Notes: generated by a model not told the origin, from the sequence alone. A stretch of DNA of 16,882 nucleotides from an uncultured Clostridia bacterium (GCA_934167135.1 CAKPKI010000030.1:1-16882), one strand, 5' to 3'. Positions 6,649 to 14,135 are shown, counted from the stretch's first letter. Translations and numbers: made by a program.

Positions 6649-7122
6649 ATGAGTAATATTAGAAAACAGTATGAAAAGGTAGTAGTTGGTAACAGATATG
6701 ATTTATCTAAGGCAGGTGAACATACAATGAGCATTATATATTCAGGTATCAAGGCAAACCAAATGCCAGAAACTGAAAGAACATATGTTGAAGCCAATCA
6801 TGTTGGATGTTGTTTGCATTATAGCATGTATCTTGTTTCTTTATTACACGAAGCAGGAATTAAATGCTATTTTACAATAACACCTGAAGAAGATGGTGGA
6901 AATCATTGTAGTGTGCTTTACTTTGATGAGAAAGGAGATAAACTTATTGCTGATCCAGTTATGGATATAAAAGCAGGAACTGTTGACAAACATATGTGTA
7001 TTCCATATGACGAATTTGTAGAAAATGCAATTCGACATGAGATTTCACATTATGATGTTTTTGGAATTAATGGAAAGGAGGCTTTTTTCAATGAATTCTT
7101 GTCTAATTGTAAACTGCAATAA
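6649..7122 (+). CDS. transglutaminase-like cysteine protein, 157 residues
   Basis: ATG at 6649 follows GGAGG at 6635-6639. Cys51 or Cys52 in HVGCCLHYSMYLVSLLHEAG precedes a helix, His in GGNHCSVLYF (about 88) starts a strand, and Asp in LIADPVMD (about 104) follows. This Cys-His-Asp order and spacing is that of the transglutaminase/papain-like fold, often seen in small bacterial proteins that cleave or crosslink peptide or isopeptide bonds. There is no signal peptide, so a cytoplasmic role is likely. The substrate is unknown. The gene ends at a strong terminator, closing the first small operon of the island. Fold assignment is moderate, catalytic activity is inference. Confidence 0.7.
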   Translation: MSNIRKQYEKVVVGNRYDLSKAGEHTMSIIYSGIKANQMPETERTYVEANHVGCCLHYSMYLVSLLHEAGIKCYFTITPEEDGGNHCSVLYFDEKGDKLIADPVMDIKAGTVDKHMCIPYDEFVENAIRHEISHYDVFGINGKEAFFNEFLSNCKLQ

Positions 7123-7137
7123 TTTGCAGTTAGTTAA

Positions 7138-7174
7138 TAAAAAGTATCTTACGGGAGGTGAGGTACTTTTTTTG
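7138..7174 (+). terminator. terminator after the transglutaminase-like gene
   Basis: AAAAGTATCTTAC and GTGAGGTACTTTT form a 13-pair stem (two G-T wobbles) with loop GGGAG, followed by more T (to 7173). It separates the first two island genes from the HTH-repeat operon. Confidence 0.75.
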
Positions 7175-7193
7175 TGACAAAAAAAGGAGCTAT

Positions 7194-7222
7194 TTGAAAA
7201 AAGTGTCTAATTATGATATAAT
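7194..7222 (+). promoter_or_regulatory. promoter of the HTH-repeat operon
   Basis: TTGAAA (7194-7199), 17 bases, perfect TATAAT (7217-7222) with TGA before it. It lies 37 bases before the ATG at 7259. Confidence 0.85.
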
Positions 7223-7499
7223 TATAATGGAATAATTTAAATTTAAGGAGGGTTCAATATGTTAAATGATAAAATTGAATTCTATGGTGAAATGCTATCT
7301 ATGAGAGCTATTGCATTAAAAATAGGTGTCAGTAGAGATACTCTACAAAAGCATTTTGATAAATTTCAAGATATTTATGAAGCAGAAAAAATTTGTAGAA
7401 AAATAATAGAAGAGAAAAATGAACGTTTAATTGAATATAATGGAGAATCATTAGCAATACAAACAATAGCGAAAAAAGAGAGAATAAAAGATGCTAAAA

Positions 7500-7533
7500 C
7501 ATTAAAAAAATATTATGAACAAACAGGAGATAT
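7500..7533 (+). repeat. 34-base exact direct repeat, copy 1 (module 2)
   Basis: These 34 bases, encoding LKKYYEQTGD, recur exactly at 7792-7825 in module 4. The flanking module sequences are diverged, which suggests recent exchange or duplication inside the repeat array. Confidence 0.85.
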
Positions 7534-7791
7534 TTATAAAGCAATAAAAAGATGTAAAGTTAATAAATATGAATATAATGGAGAAATGCTGACAATTAAT
7601 GCTATTGCTCAAAGAGAAGGAATAAAAGGAGACACATTAAAAAAATATTATGATAAATATGAAGATATTTATTTAGCTGTAAATGAATGCAAAGAATTAA
7701 GAAGAAAATTAGAAGAATCCAAAATTGAATATAATGGAGAAAGACTAACTATAACAGAAATATCAAGAAAAGCGCGGTCTAAGTAAAACTT

Positions 7792-7825
7792 CATTAAAAA
7801 AATATTATGAACAAACAGGAGATAT
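7792..7825 (+). repeat. 34-base exact direct repeat, copy 2 (module 4)
   Basis: This is identical to 7500-7533. It lies just downstream of the frameshift in module 4. Confidence 0.85.
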
Positions 7826-9021
7826 CTATGAGGCAATAAAACAATATTACCAGAAAAAGGATGAATATGAAAGTGGTAGAATCGAATATAAAGGTGAATT
7901 GAAGTTTTTAAGAACAATAGCTAAAGATGAAGGAGTAGCAGAAACTACATTGGATAGATATTACAAAAAATATGGTAATATTGATAAAGCAGTTTATATG
8001 GCAAAAATCCAGAGGAGTAGAAATCAAAAAGTAACAATCAGAAATACAGAATTAAGTTTGTCAGATTTATCAATTGTTTTAGGAATAAAAGAATCTGAAT
8101 TGTTAAATATGTTGAATTCTGGAATGAAAATTGAGGACATAAAAAAGTCAAAAACTAAAAAAGCAAGAAAAAGTCCAATGTCAAATAAAAAGTTATTATT
8201 ACCAAATGGACAATCGTTACTTGAATATTGTATTGAAAATGGACTGAATTTTTCGTGTATATATTATTCAATTAATACATATGGAAAAACAATAGAAGAG
8301 GCAATTAAACATTATAAAGAAAATGGACAAGAAATTCCATCAAGTTGGATATATGAAAAATATGGATTATTATTAAAACATTTATTATTAAACAATAATG
8401 TCAATAGTCAAAGAGTAGTTTCGTATATGAGAAAAGAAAATATATCTTTAAATGATGCATTGGAAGAATATGTATTAAGAAGAAACTCTAAAGAAGCAAA
8501 TGTGGATTATGATTGGATGCACGAATTATATAGTGTATTAACTGATGAAAATATGAAAGATGAATATGATGCTTTCAAGAGTACATTTTATGTAACTGAT
8601 CAGGAAGAAGAGTGTATAATAAAGAGTTATGATGAAGTTGAAAATTTACAAAGAAAATTATTACTTTATGAAATAGCAGAAGCATTTAAAGCAAATGTTT
8701 TTGAAGGAGCAGAGAAGGAAGAATTATTAAAAATATATGAAGTTACAGAAGATGAAGTGGAAACAATATTTTTAGATTTTTATAATTACTTTGGAAATAA
8801 AATAAAACTTACTGAAAAAGAACAAAAAAGAAAGGTGGAAATATCAGAGATAGCTAAAAAATGGTACTATCTTTCAGGAGATGAGAGAAAAGATATATTA
8901 GATATTAATAATGTTACTAATTATGAACAATCAGTAATTGAGGAACTATCTCAAAACATTACTAAATATAAAAATATTATTAATGCGAAAAATAATAAAA
9001 AAATGGAAGGAGTAAGCTTTA

Positions 9022-9279
9022 ATGGAGAGTAATAATTTAGAAACAGAGATTGAACAAATTAAGGAAAGAAACAAACGAGTTGAATTAGATAAAAAGTGGG
9101 AAACGAGTTGGACTAGGAAAATATGTATTATGATTCTAACTTATATAGTAGTAATCATATATTCTTATATTATAAAAAATACAGATAATATATTTTTAAG
9201 TTCATTAGTACCAGTAATTGGTTTTGCCCTATCAACTTTATCTTTAAAAGGTATAAGATACTTTTGGGAGAAGAAATAA
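9022..9279 (+). CDS. small two-helix membrane protein, 85 residues
   Basis: The start at 9022 overlaps the end of the HTH-module gene by 11 bases and has its own SD (GGAAGGAG, 9005-9012), which implies translational coupling. The N-terminus is charged and helical (residues 1-30). It is followed by the conserved-looking ELDKKWETSWTRKICIM and two hydrophobic segments (about 34-52 and 59-75) with PVIGFALSTLSL in the second. The same architecture (WETSWTRR, two helices, PVxGFxLSTL) occurs in a widespread family of small uncharacterised bacterial membrane proteins. Function is unknown. Its coupling to a cytoplasmic DNA-binding-type protein is unexplained. Confidence 0.8.
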   Translation: MESNNLETEIEQIKERNKRVELDKKWETSWTRKICIMILTYIVVIIYSYIIKNTDNIFLSSLVPVIGFALSTLSLKGIRYFWEKK

Positions 9280-9280
9280 T

Positions 9281-9568
9281 ATGTTTATGGAACTTCCTGA
9301 TGATGAGGTTTATTGTGTAAGCAATAAGGTCATGTTAGCATTTGAAGGTGTTGGAATTCGTTTGACGAATAAGTCTCTGAATCCTTCTCATCTTAAATAT
9401 AGCATGACACCGTCTGGTGAAATTCAAACCAATTTCAAGAGACATTTCTATGAAATTGTAAAGAATGAAGCGATGGAAGCTTTGTTGCAAAAATCTCAAG
9501 AAAAGTTAATGAGACTGAGATCAGACAAGACCTCTGTTTCTCTGAACAAAGTATTAGGATTTTATTAA
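9281..9568 (+). CDS. hypothetical protein, 95 residues
   Basis: ATG at 9281 is one base after the previous stop, with GGGAGAAG upstream at 9267-9274; ATG at 9287 is an alternative. The protein is soluble and unrecognised: an acidic start (ELPDDEVYCVSNKVMLAFEG), then a basic helical second half (NFKRHFYEIVKNEAMEALLQ). The stop lies in the loop of an inverted repeat, AAGTATTAG (9549-9557) with CTAATACTT (9573-9581). There is no T run after it, so it is not a clear terminator. It may be an mRNA-stabilising or processing hairpin. The gene is probably co-transcribed with its neighbours. Confidence 0.65.
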   Translation: MFMELPDDEVYCVSNKVMLAFEGVGIRLTNKSLNPSHLKYSMTPSGEIQTNFKRHFYEIVKNEAMEALLQKSQEKLMRLRSDKTSVSLNKVLGFY

Positions 9569-9612
9569 AAATCTAATACTTATGTGAAATAATGAAAGGA
9601 CGATGTACAAAA

Positions 9613-10146
9613 ATGAGAAAGAAATTTACAAGCAAAACATATTTGCGTGGCGTTTCTGATTGGGATTTTGTTATGCAAAAGCAAAAATCAGAAAATTACT
9701 ATCTAAGCATTAAAAAAATAAATGAAATTGATCAACCTTTTAGTGTTGATATTTCAGGACAAAGTGTTGTATACATTGACAATGGATACTATATAGTAGA
9801 GTTTACACCATTGGAACAGTTTTACAATGTTAGAGTATTTCTTGATAGAAACGCAGAGGTATTAGGATATTATTTTGATATAAGTCGTGGAAATGGTGTT
9901 GAAGAAAATATACCATATTATGATGATTTGTATTTAGATATTATCCACTGTCCAGCAGATAATAATTTTACAGTGATTGTTGATGAAGATGAATTGTTGA
10001 AAGCATTAAATACTGGAAAAATAACAAGGGAAGAATTCAATTTTGCAAACGAGGTTTGTTCTAAACTGTTTGAAGAAATTCAGGCAAATAAAAACATATT
10101 TGTTAATATGGATAAGAAAGAATTAATTCAAAGGTGGTTTAAATAA
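9613..10146 (+). CDS. DUF402 family protein (putative nucleoside phosphatase-like)
   Basis: The order of blocks is that of DUF402: a strand-rich N-terminal half (GQSVVYIDNGYYIVEFTPLE), RVFLDRNAEVLGYYFDISRG, then YYDDLYLDIIHC, an Asp/Glu cluster IVDEDELLKALNTG, and a C-terminal helix starting KITREEFNFA. Some members (the staphylococcal and streptomycete enzymes) are metal-dependent nucleoside tri- or diphosphatases; others bind RNA. The 177 residues fit the family. The acidic residues of the DLYLD and DEDEL blocks are the probable metal ligands. I chose ATG 9613 because AAAGGA (9595-9600) lies upstream, although its 12-base spacing is long. ATG 9592 would add seven residues and lacks an SD. 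The gene is the last of the operon, followed by a terminator. Confidence 0.8.
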   Translation: MRKKFTSKTYLRGVSDWDFVMQKQKSENYYLSIKKINEIDQPFSVDISGQSVVYIDNGYYIVEFTPLEQFYNVRVFLDRNAEVLGYYFDISRGNGVEENIPYYDDLYLDIIHCPADNNFTVIVDEDELLKALNTGKITREEFNFANEVCSKLFEEIQANKNIFVNMDKKELIQRWFK

Positions 10147-10201
10147 AAATTTCATTGATCCTTACAAACATGCTTTAAAAATCAAGGTAAATACCGAGAT
10201 G

Positions 10202-10235
10202 AGACTATTGGCAATATTTGTCAGTAGTCTTTTAT
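10202..10235 (+). terminator. terminator after the DUF402 gene
   Basis: AGACTATTGGCAA (10202-10214) pairs with TTGTCAGTAGTCT (10218-10230), with two wobbles and loop TAT, followed by a T-rich run. Confidence 0.75.
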
Positions 10236-10272
10236 ATTGAATAAATTAAGTATAAATGTTAAGTTCGTGTCA

Positions 10273-10301
10273 TTGACTTTTTTCTTTTTTTTGTGTATTA
10301 T
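10273..10301 (+). promoter_or_regulatory. promoter of the PHP phosphoesterase gene
   Basis: TTGACT (10273-10278), a 17-base T-rich spacer and TATTAT (10296-10301), 34 bases before the ATG at 10336. Confidence 0.75.
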
Positions 10302-10335
10302 TTTAGAAAATATAAAAGAAAAAGGGGAAAATTCA

Positions 10336-11208
10336 ATGATTGATTTACATATACATACATTGTATTCAGATGGAGACAAAACAGTAGAAGAAATACTAAA
10401 AATGTGTGAAGAAAAACATATAGAATATATTTCATTAACAGACCATGATACATGTAAACAATATCAAGATGAAATACTAAAAAACAATACAATATTTAGT
10501 GGTAAAATTATAAAAGGCTCAGAATTACATGCAGTGTTTCAAAACGAGAATATTGAAATGCTAGCTTACAATATAAAACCCGATATAATAAATGAATGGT
10601 GTGAAAAATATTATTCAGATGAGATATTGAAGAAACAACAAGATATACTATATCGAAGATTATTAGAGATATGTGATAAAAATGGACTTGTATATGATGA
10701 AAAAAGAATAAAAAAACCAACAAAAGTATATGAATATGTAGAAAATCCAATTTATGAAGAAATAATTAAATATCCTGAAAATCGTACAATATTAGGAGAG
10801 TTTGCAGAATCATTTAATATATTTTTTAGAAAAGGATTATCGAATCCAGAAAGTAATTATTTTATGAATTATGCAGAATTTAGACCACAATACAAAGAAG
10901 TAATTGATATTATTCATAAAGCAGGAGGAAAAGCATTTTTGGCACATCCGTTTGAATATAGGTTTCAAAACATTATTAAGTTTATTGAAGACTTAAGAAA
11001 AGAAGCAGAGTTAGATGGAATAGAATGTTATCATCCGTCATCTGTAAATGACAATAAAAAAGAGATTTTAGTAGAATATGCTAGAAGAAACGGATTATTT
11101 ATTAGTGGTGGAAGTGATTATCATGGTAAAATAAAACCTGATATAGAGATTGGTATAGGTAGAGGAAATTTAAATATAACAAAAGAAATAATAGAAGAGT
11201 GGTTATAA
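10336..11208 (+). CDS. PHP domain phosphoesterase (RNase AM/YciV-like)
   Basis: A 290-residue cytoplasmic protein with a complete set of PHP metal-binding motifs: DLHIHTLYSDGD (His5, His7, Asp12), SLTDHDT (Asp36, His37), GSELHA (Glu63, His65), FLAHPFEY (His204), GIECYHPS (His233) and SGGSDYHG (Asp261, His263). Length and motif order fit the group that includes RNase AM and 3',5'-nucleotide bisphosphate phosphatases, which trim 5' RNA ends or hydrolyse pAp-type nucleotides using three metals. I chose ATG 10336 because it follows AAAAGGGGAAA and makes the protein begin at the PHP motif. An earlier in-frame TTG at 10237 would add an unlikely hydrophobic stretch that overlaps the promoter. Monocistronic, with its own promoter and terminator. 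Confidence 0.88.
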   Translation: MIDLHIHTLYSDGDKTVEEILKMCEEKHIEYISLTDHDTCKQYQDEILKNNTIFSGKIIKGSELHAVFQNENIEMLAYNIKPDIINEWCEKYYSDEILKKQQDILYRRLLEICDKNGLVYDEKRIKKPTKVYEYVENPIYEEIIKYPENRTILGEFAESFNIFFRKGLSNPESNYFMNYAEFRPQYKEVIDIIHKAGGKAFLAHPFEYRFQNIIKFIEDLRKEAELDGIECYHPSSVNDNKKEILVEYARRNGLFISGGSDYHGKIKPDIEIGIGRGNLNITKEIIEEWL

Positions 11209-11304
11209 ACATATTGGTAATAATAAATAACACCTCATTAATAAACTCAATTACGTCCCCAAAATTACTAAATAATTATACAATTTTTTAAATATGAAAT
11301 GGCA

Positions 11305-11341
11305 AAAAGCGATAATGAATAATAATTCTATTATCGCTTTT
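11305..11341. terminator. bidirectional terminator between PHP gene and IME
   Basis: AAAAGCGATAAT (11305-11316) and ATTATCGCTTTT (11330-11341) form a 12-pair stem with A/T runs on both sides. It serves the plus-strand PHP gene and the minus-strand IME operon, and marks the visible left limit of the IME genes. Confidence 0.8.
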
Positions 11342-11346
11342 CATAG

Positions 11347-11673
11347 TTATTTTATAATTCCTATATTTTTAAAGTAATAATATGCTTCTCTAGCTCCCAA
11401 AAAGAATATTTCTCTTTCTTCGAAATCACACATTTGCATATATAAAGAATTCAATTTCTGTAACATTTTACATTCTTCTTTGTTTAATTCTAATGTTTCT
11501 TCATCTTCTAAAATCAGTTGTAAGTTTGGGTAAATATTCATTATTTTGTGAAATTGCTCATATAAATTTTTATATTCTAAATTATTTCTTTTTAATTTTA
11601 TTATTGAACTATCTATTAATTCATATAATTCTATTGAATCTATATCATATAATTTTAATTCTTTATTTTCCAT
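11347..11673 (-). CDS. hypothetical IME protein, 108 residues
   Basis: ATG at 11673 has SD GAAAGGA upstream and starts 16 bases after the relaxase stop, so it is probably co-transcribed with mob. It is soluble, acidic and mostly helical, with no membrane segment (LYDIDSIELYELIDSSIIKL, then LNKEECKMLQKLNSLYMQ and FFLGAREAYYYFKNIGIIK). The C-terminal ΦΦLGΦ pattern recalls small DUF6809-type proteins of Firmicute elements, but I hold that only weakly. It is absent from the relic at 2740-4518. The longer reading from 11802 lacks an SD and overlaps mob, so I rejected it. A role in mobilisation is guessed from position only. Confidence 0.7.
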   Translation of the reverse strand: MENKELKLYDIDSIELYELIDSSIIKLKRNNLEYKNLYEQFHKIMNIYPNLQLILEDEETLELNKEECKMLQKLNSLYMQMCDFEEREIFFLGAREAYYYFKNIGIIK

Positions 11674-11689
11674 TTTTATCAAATCCTTT

Positions 11690-12892
11690 CTAATATTCAA
11701 TATCAAAATCATCATCTTTCTTCTTAAATTGCTTTGTATCGAGTTGTTTCTCAAAATTAAAGTTAGTATATGTTTCTTTCTCAAAATCTCGTATAAGTTC
11801 ATCCTCAGATGGATATGAAAATTTACGACAAAGCCATTTGATAAATTTTTTTAAAGTTGCTTTAAATTTATCTATTGTCTTATTTAAGTACTTATTTTCT
11901 TGCTTTAATTTGTTAATTTCTTTTTTATATTGATTTTCAATATCATAAGCTTTACTTTCAAATTTCAATTCTAGTTCTTTTTCTTTATGTTCCAGTTCTT
12001 CTTTCAATAAACTATTCGATAGCCTTAAATTTACATTTTTCTCAGTCATATTTATATAATTTTCTTTGAAATTTTCTGCAAAATCTACTGTATTTACTTG
12101 TTTTGATAATTCTTTATTTAAAGCTAAATTTTCTTTGTGAAGTTTTAAAATTAATTCATCTTTTGGCTTTATGATTTTTTCAAATATCTTTTCATCTCTA
12201 TTAAGCATTACTTTTTTTATATTGTTTATCTGGGGAGTCTCTGGTAATTCTAAAGTTATATTTTCTAATACCTTTTTAGTATTTTTAAAATTAGTTATTT
12301 GCTTGTAATTTTGTATGGTTTCGTTTTTTCTTTTTGTTTCTTCAGCAGGTAATCCTCTTTGCAAGTCAAATCCTTTGCTTGTTATATATTCGTAAAAGGC
12401 ATTTTGTAAATTTTTATAACTATCCCTGCCTTTCCAAAAGTCTCTACAACATACTTTATCAATTTTCTTTCCATTTTTATCTTTTGTATGAATTACTGGA
12501 ATGTAAATCAAATGCATGTGTGGAGTTGTTTCATCAAAATGAACTACTGCTGATACTATATTTTTCTCTCCAAGATTTTTGTAATTACAAATAAAATTGT
12601 AACTTTCTTCAAAATATCTTTTTGTTTCTTCCATTCCTATTGTATCAAAAAATTCTTTATCTGATGTAAATACCATTTCACACATTATTATGCTATTACT
12701 TCTAATTTGTCCTTGTAAATTATATTTTTCTTTCATTTTATCAAATGCTTTTGTGTAACTTAATTCATTTTTCTTAAAGTAATAATTCAAGTGTGATTTA
12801 CTAATATCTATTTCCTTATTTGAATGATTTTTTGCTTTTCTATCATTATGAACACATATTCCGATTAGCTTGGCTCCTTGTTAATTTCTCAT
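11690..12892 (-). pseudogene. mob: MobV relaxase with a stop at codon 4
   Basis: The relaxase nicks oriT and leads DNA transfer. Motifs read in order: GICVHNDRKAKNHSN and IDISKSHLNYYF (motif I region), SNSIIMCEMVFTSDKEFF (motif II), VVHFDETTPHMHLIYIPV (motif III with the His-x-Asp-Glu and His-x-His metal site), then the conserved linker YEYITSKGFDLQRGL and a long coiled-coil tail. The frame from ATG 12892 reads Met-Arg-Asn-stop (TAA, 12881-12883) and then runs unbroken to 11690. No ATG, GTG or TTG occurs between that stop and TTG 12790, and starting there would discard motif I (31 codons). So either a nonsense mutation inactivates mob, or a non-standard start (ATC or ATA after AAGGAG at 12873-12878) is used. 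A sequencing error is a third option. oriT lies directly upstream. Confidence 0.75.
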
Positions 12893-12950
12893 TCCTTACT
12901 ATAGCATAACTCATTGCTCCGAAGTCCTTTCTTGCTCGAAACAAATTTAT

Positions 12951-12970
12951 TTGTCTAACACACTAGACAA
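12951..12970 (-). other. oriT: oriT nick site of MobV type
   Basis: The minus strand reads TTGTCTA-GTGTGT-TAGACAA, a perfect 7-base inverted repeat around GTGTGT. It contains TAGTGTG/TTA, which is the pMV158-type MobV nick sequence (known from that family), so the nick is predicted between 12959 and 12958 on the minus strand. The site lies 59 bases upstream of the mob frame, on the same strand. A further CACAC/GTGTG pair (12959-12963, 12988-12992) encloses AGTTT/AAACT. Confidence 0.8.
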
Positions 12971-13006
12971 GTTTTTCAAACTTATCCGTGTGCTCTGCGA
13001 GGCTTT

Positions 13007-13150
13007 CCTAAAAATGCTTTAACATTTTTAGGCTATAAATTATAATGAACTTGTCATTATAATTTATAGTGAAATTGCCCATATAAAGTAGAGCTGGCAA
13101 TTTCATATCATAGCTATGCTTATGTAGTTACAGCTTCGTTATCATAAGCA
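13007..13150. repeat. four consecutive hairpins between oriT and rep
   Basis: Four inverted repeats follow in a row: CCTAAAAATG/CATTTTTAGG (13007-13032), a 16-pair perfect stem with loop ACTTG (13033-13069), GAAATTGCC/GGCAATTTC (13071-13104) and TGCTTATG/CATAAGCA (13117-13150). None has a proper T run, so they are not ordinary terminators. In mobilizable elements such foldable stretches serve oriT accessory sites or single-strand origins; which applies here is inference. No gene is visible in 12893-13194. Confidence 0.7.
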
Positions 13151-13194
13151 AAGTTAGTATAGAGAAAATCAAGCGAGCCATCTTCATAGTCCCT

Positions 13195-14025
13195 TCATTT
13201 ATAAGAAACTTTATTTTCTTTTCTCTTTGGAATAAAAATATTTGTATTTCCTAAATTATTATATAAACAAATCATCAAATAATTTTTAGCATTTTGTATA
13301 TTATGTATATTCTTCAATATATCTAATAATTGAATTAAATTTTCTTTTACTATAAGTTTTAATTTATCTAATATTTTATAGTGATTAACTGTTACACTTC
13401 CTACTTTTAAGGTATCTTTATAATACAAGCTATTAATAACATCTTCTAAAATAGTTTTTTCTTCTTGTGAAAAGTCCTCTAGTTTGCATTTATCTTTTAT
13501 TTCTTTTAAATAAAACTCATCATCACTATTAGGATTGATAGAATCAGTATTGATTATATTAGTTTTGATATTATTAGTATTGATTCCTCGTAAATTCTCC
13601 GATTCTAAATTCGTAATATTTTCGTTTACAGAATCGTAATTTTTACGAATCAAGATACGTAGATTTTCCGTTTCTTCATGTTGTATTTTTCCAACATATA
13701 TTAAATTAGGCTTTCCTAATCCTTGTCTTTTCTCTTGAACAAGTCCTACATTATTTAATTGTTTAAATGCTTTTGTAGCAGTTTTATCAGACAAATTTAA
13801 TTTTTCTTGTACTTCTTCTCTTGTAAAGATTAAATATATATTTCTTTCATCATCTATCCAATGATTTTTTTGAGATAGAGATAATCTATCTAGTAAAAAA
13901 GCATATAATATTTTACTATCAGAATTTAGTTTATCTTTATATAAAGAACTTACAAATAGTTCTTGTGGTATTTTATAATACGAATTTTCTAAATATTCAT
14001 TATCTTTATAAGGTTTAAATTCCAT
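13195..14025 (-). CDS. RepA-like replication initiator with DUF6017-type C-terminus
   Basis: This 276-residue protein has the initiator N-terminal domain found in RepA_N-type plasmids and integrative elements: YYKIPQELFVSSLYKDKLNS, AFLLDRLSLSQKNHW, then a winged helix (FTREEVQEKLNLSDKTATKA, VQEKRQGLGKPNLIYVGKIQ). A variable Asn-rich linker (about 125-165) follows, then a helical C-terminal domain (ILEDVINSLYYKDTLKVGSV, NAKNYLMICLYNNLG) like DUF6017. ATG 14025 has SD AAAGGAG at eight bases. A perfect TATAAT on the minus strand (14106-14101) lies upstream with a weak -35. It presumably lets the excised circle replicate. The truncated copy at 3278-3877 is its relative. Confidence 0.85.
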   Translation of the reverse strand: MEFKPYKDNEYLENSYYKIPQELFVSSLYKDKLNSDSKILYAFLLDRLSLSQKNHWIDDERNIYLIFTREEVQEKLNLSDKTATKAFKQLNNVGLVQEKRQGLGKPNLIYVGKIQHEETENLRILIRKNYDSVNENITNLESENLRGINTNNIKTNIINTDSINPNSDDEFYLKEIKDKCKLEDFSQEEKTILEDVINSLYYKDTLKVGSVTVNHYKILDKLKLIVKENLIQLLDILKNIHNIQNAKNYLMICLYNNLGNTNIFIPKRKENKVSYK

Positions 14026-14049
14026 AAAAAAGTTCTCCTTTCTGTTTAT

Positions 14050-14135
14050 TTGAAGAACTTTAAAATTACTTGATATTTTTCCTTGAAACTTTCTTGAAAC
14101 ATTATAAGAATTTTTTTGAAACTTTTTCTTGAAGA
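14050..14135. repeat. 33-base-spaced TTGAA repeats upstream of rep (iteron-like)
   Basis: TTGAAGAACTTT at 14050, TTGAAACTTT at 14083 and TTGAAACTTT at 14116 start exactly 33 bases apart, with further TTGAA copies at 14094 and 14129. They sit directly before the initiator gene, where iterons or an initiator operator would be expected. AT-richness lowers the significance. Confidence 0.4.

Larger units (their letters stand above)
7259..9032 (+). pseudogene. tandem HTH-module protein, interrupted by a one-base frameshift
   Basis: ATG at 7259 follows AAGGAGGG. The frame stops at 7784-7786, but the same protein continues in the next frame to 9032, giving about 590 residues in all. The break lies in module 4 at an A4 run (7768-7771); removing one A restores the module. 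Modules of about 42-50 residues share the pattern YNGE-LTI--IA---GI---TLKKYY-----DIY-AI, a helix-turn-helix-like unit. Five clear copies start at about residues 6, 56, 102, 155 and in the second frame near 7880. Three more divergent ones follow (IRNTELSLSDLSIVLGIKES, LPNGQSLLEYCIENGLNFSC, and one near 8340). The last 200 residues are acidic and helical. Tandem DNA-binding modules are the likely role; the target is unknown. It could be a sequencing error, a true null allele or a switch. Confidence 0.7.

Noticed and set aside
7259..9032. CRISPR array or simple satellite for the repeated bases in this gene
   Set aside because: The periodicity is in the protein (42-50 residues) with diverging DNA; there are no uniform repeats and spacers.
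10237..10335. N-terminal extension of the PHP protein
   Set aside because: It would start at a TTG without SD, overlap the promoter and add a hydrophobic stretch unlike the family. ATG 10336 begins at the PHP motif.
12790..12790. TTG 12790 as the true start of the relaxase
   Set aside because: It would remove the HNDRKAKNHSN and SHLNYYF region, which belongs to relaxase motif I and is clearly encoded upstream in the same frame.
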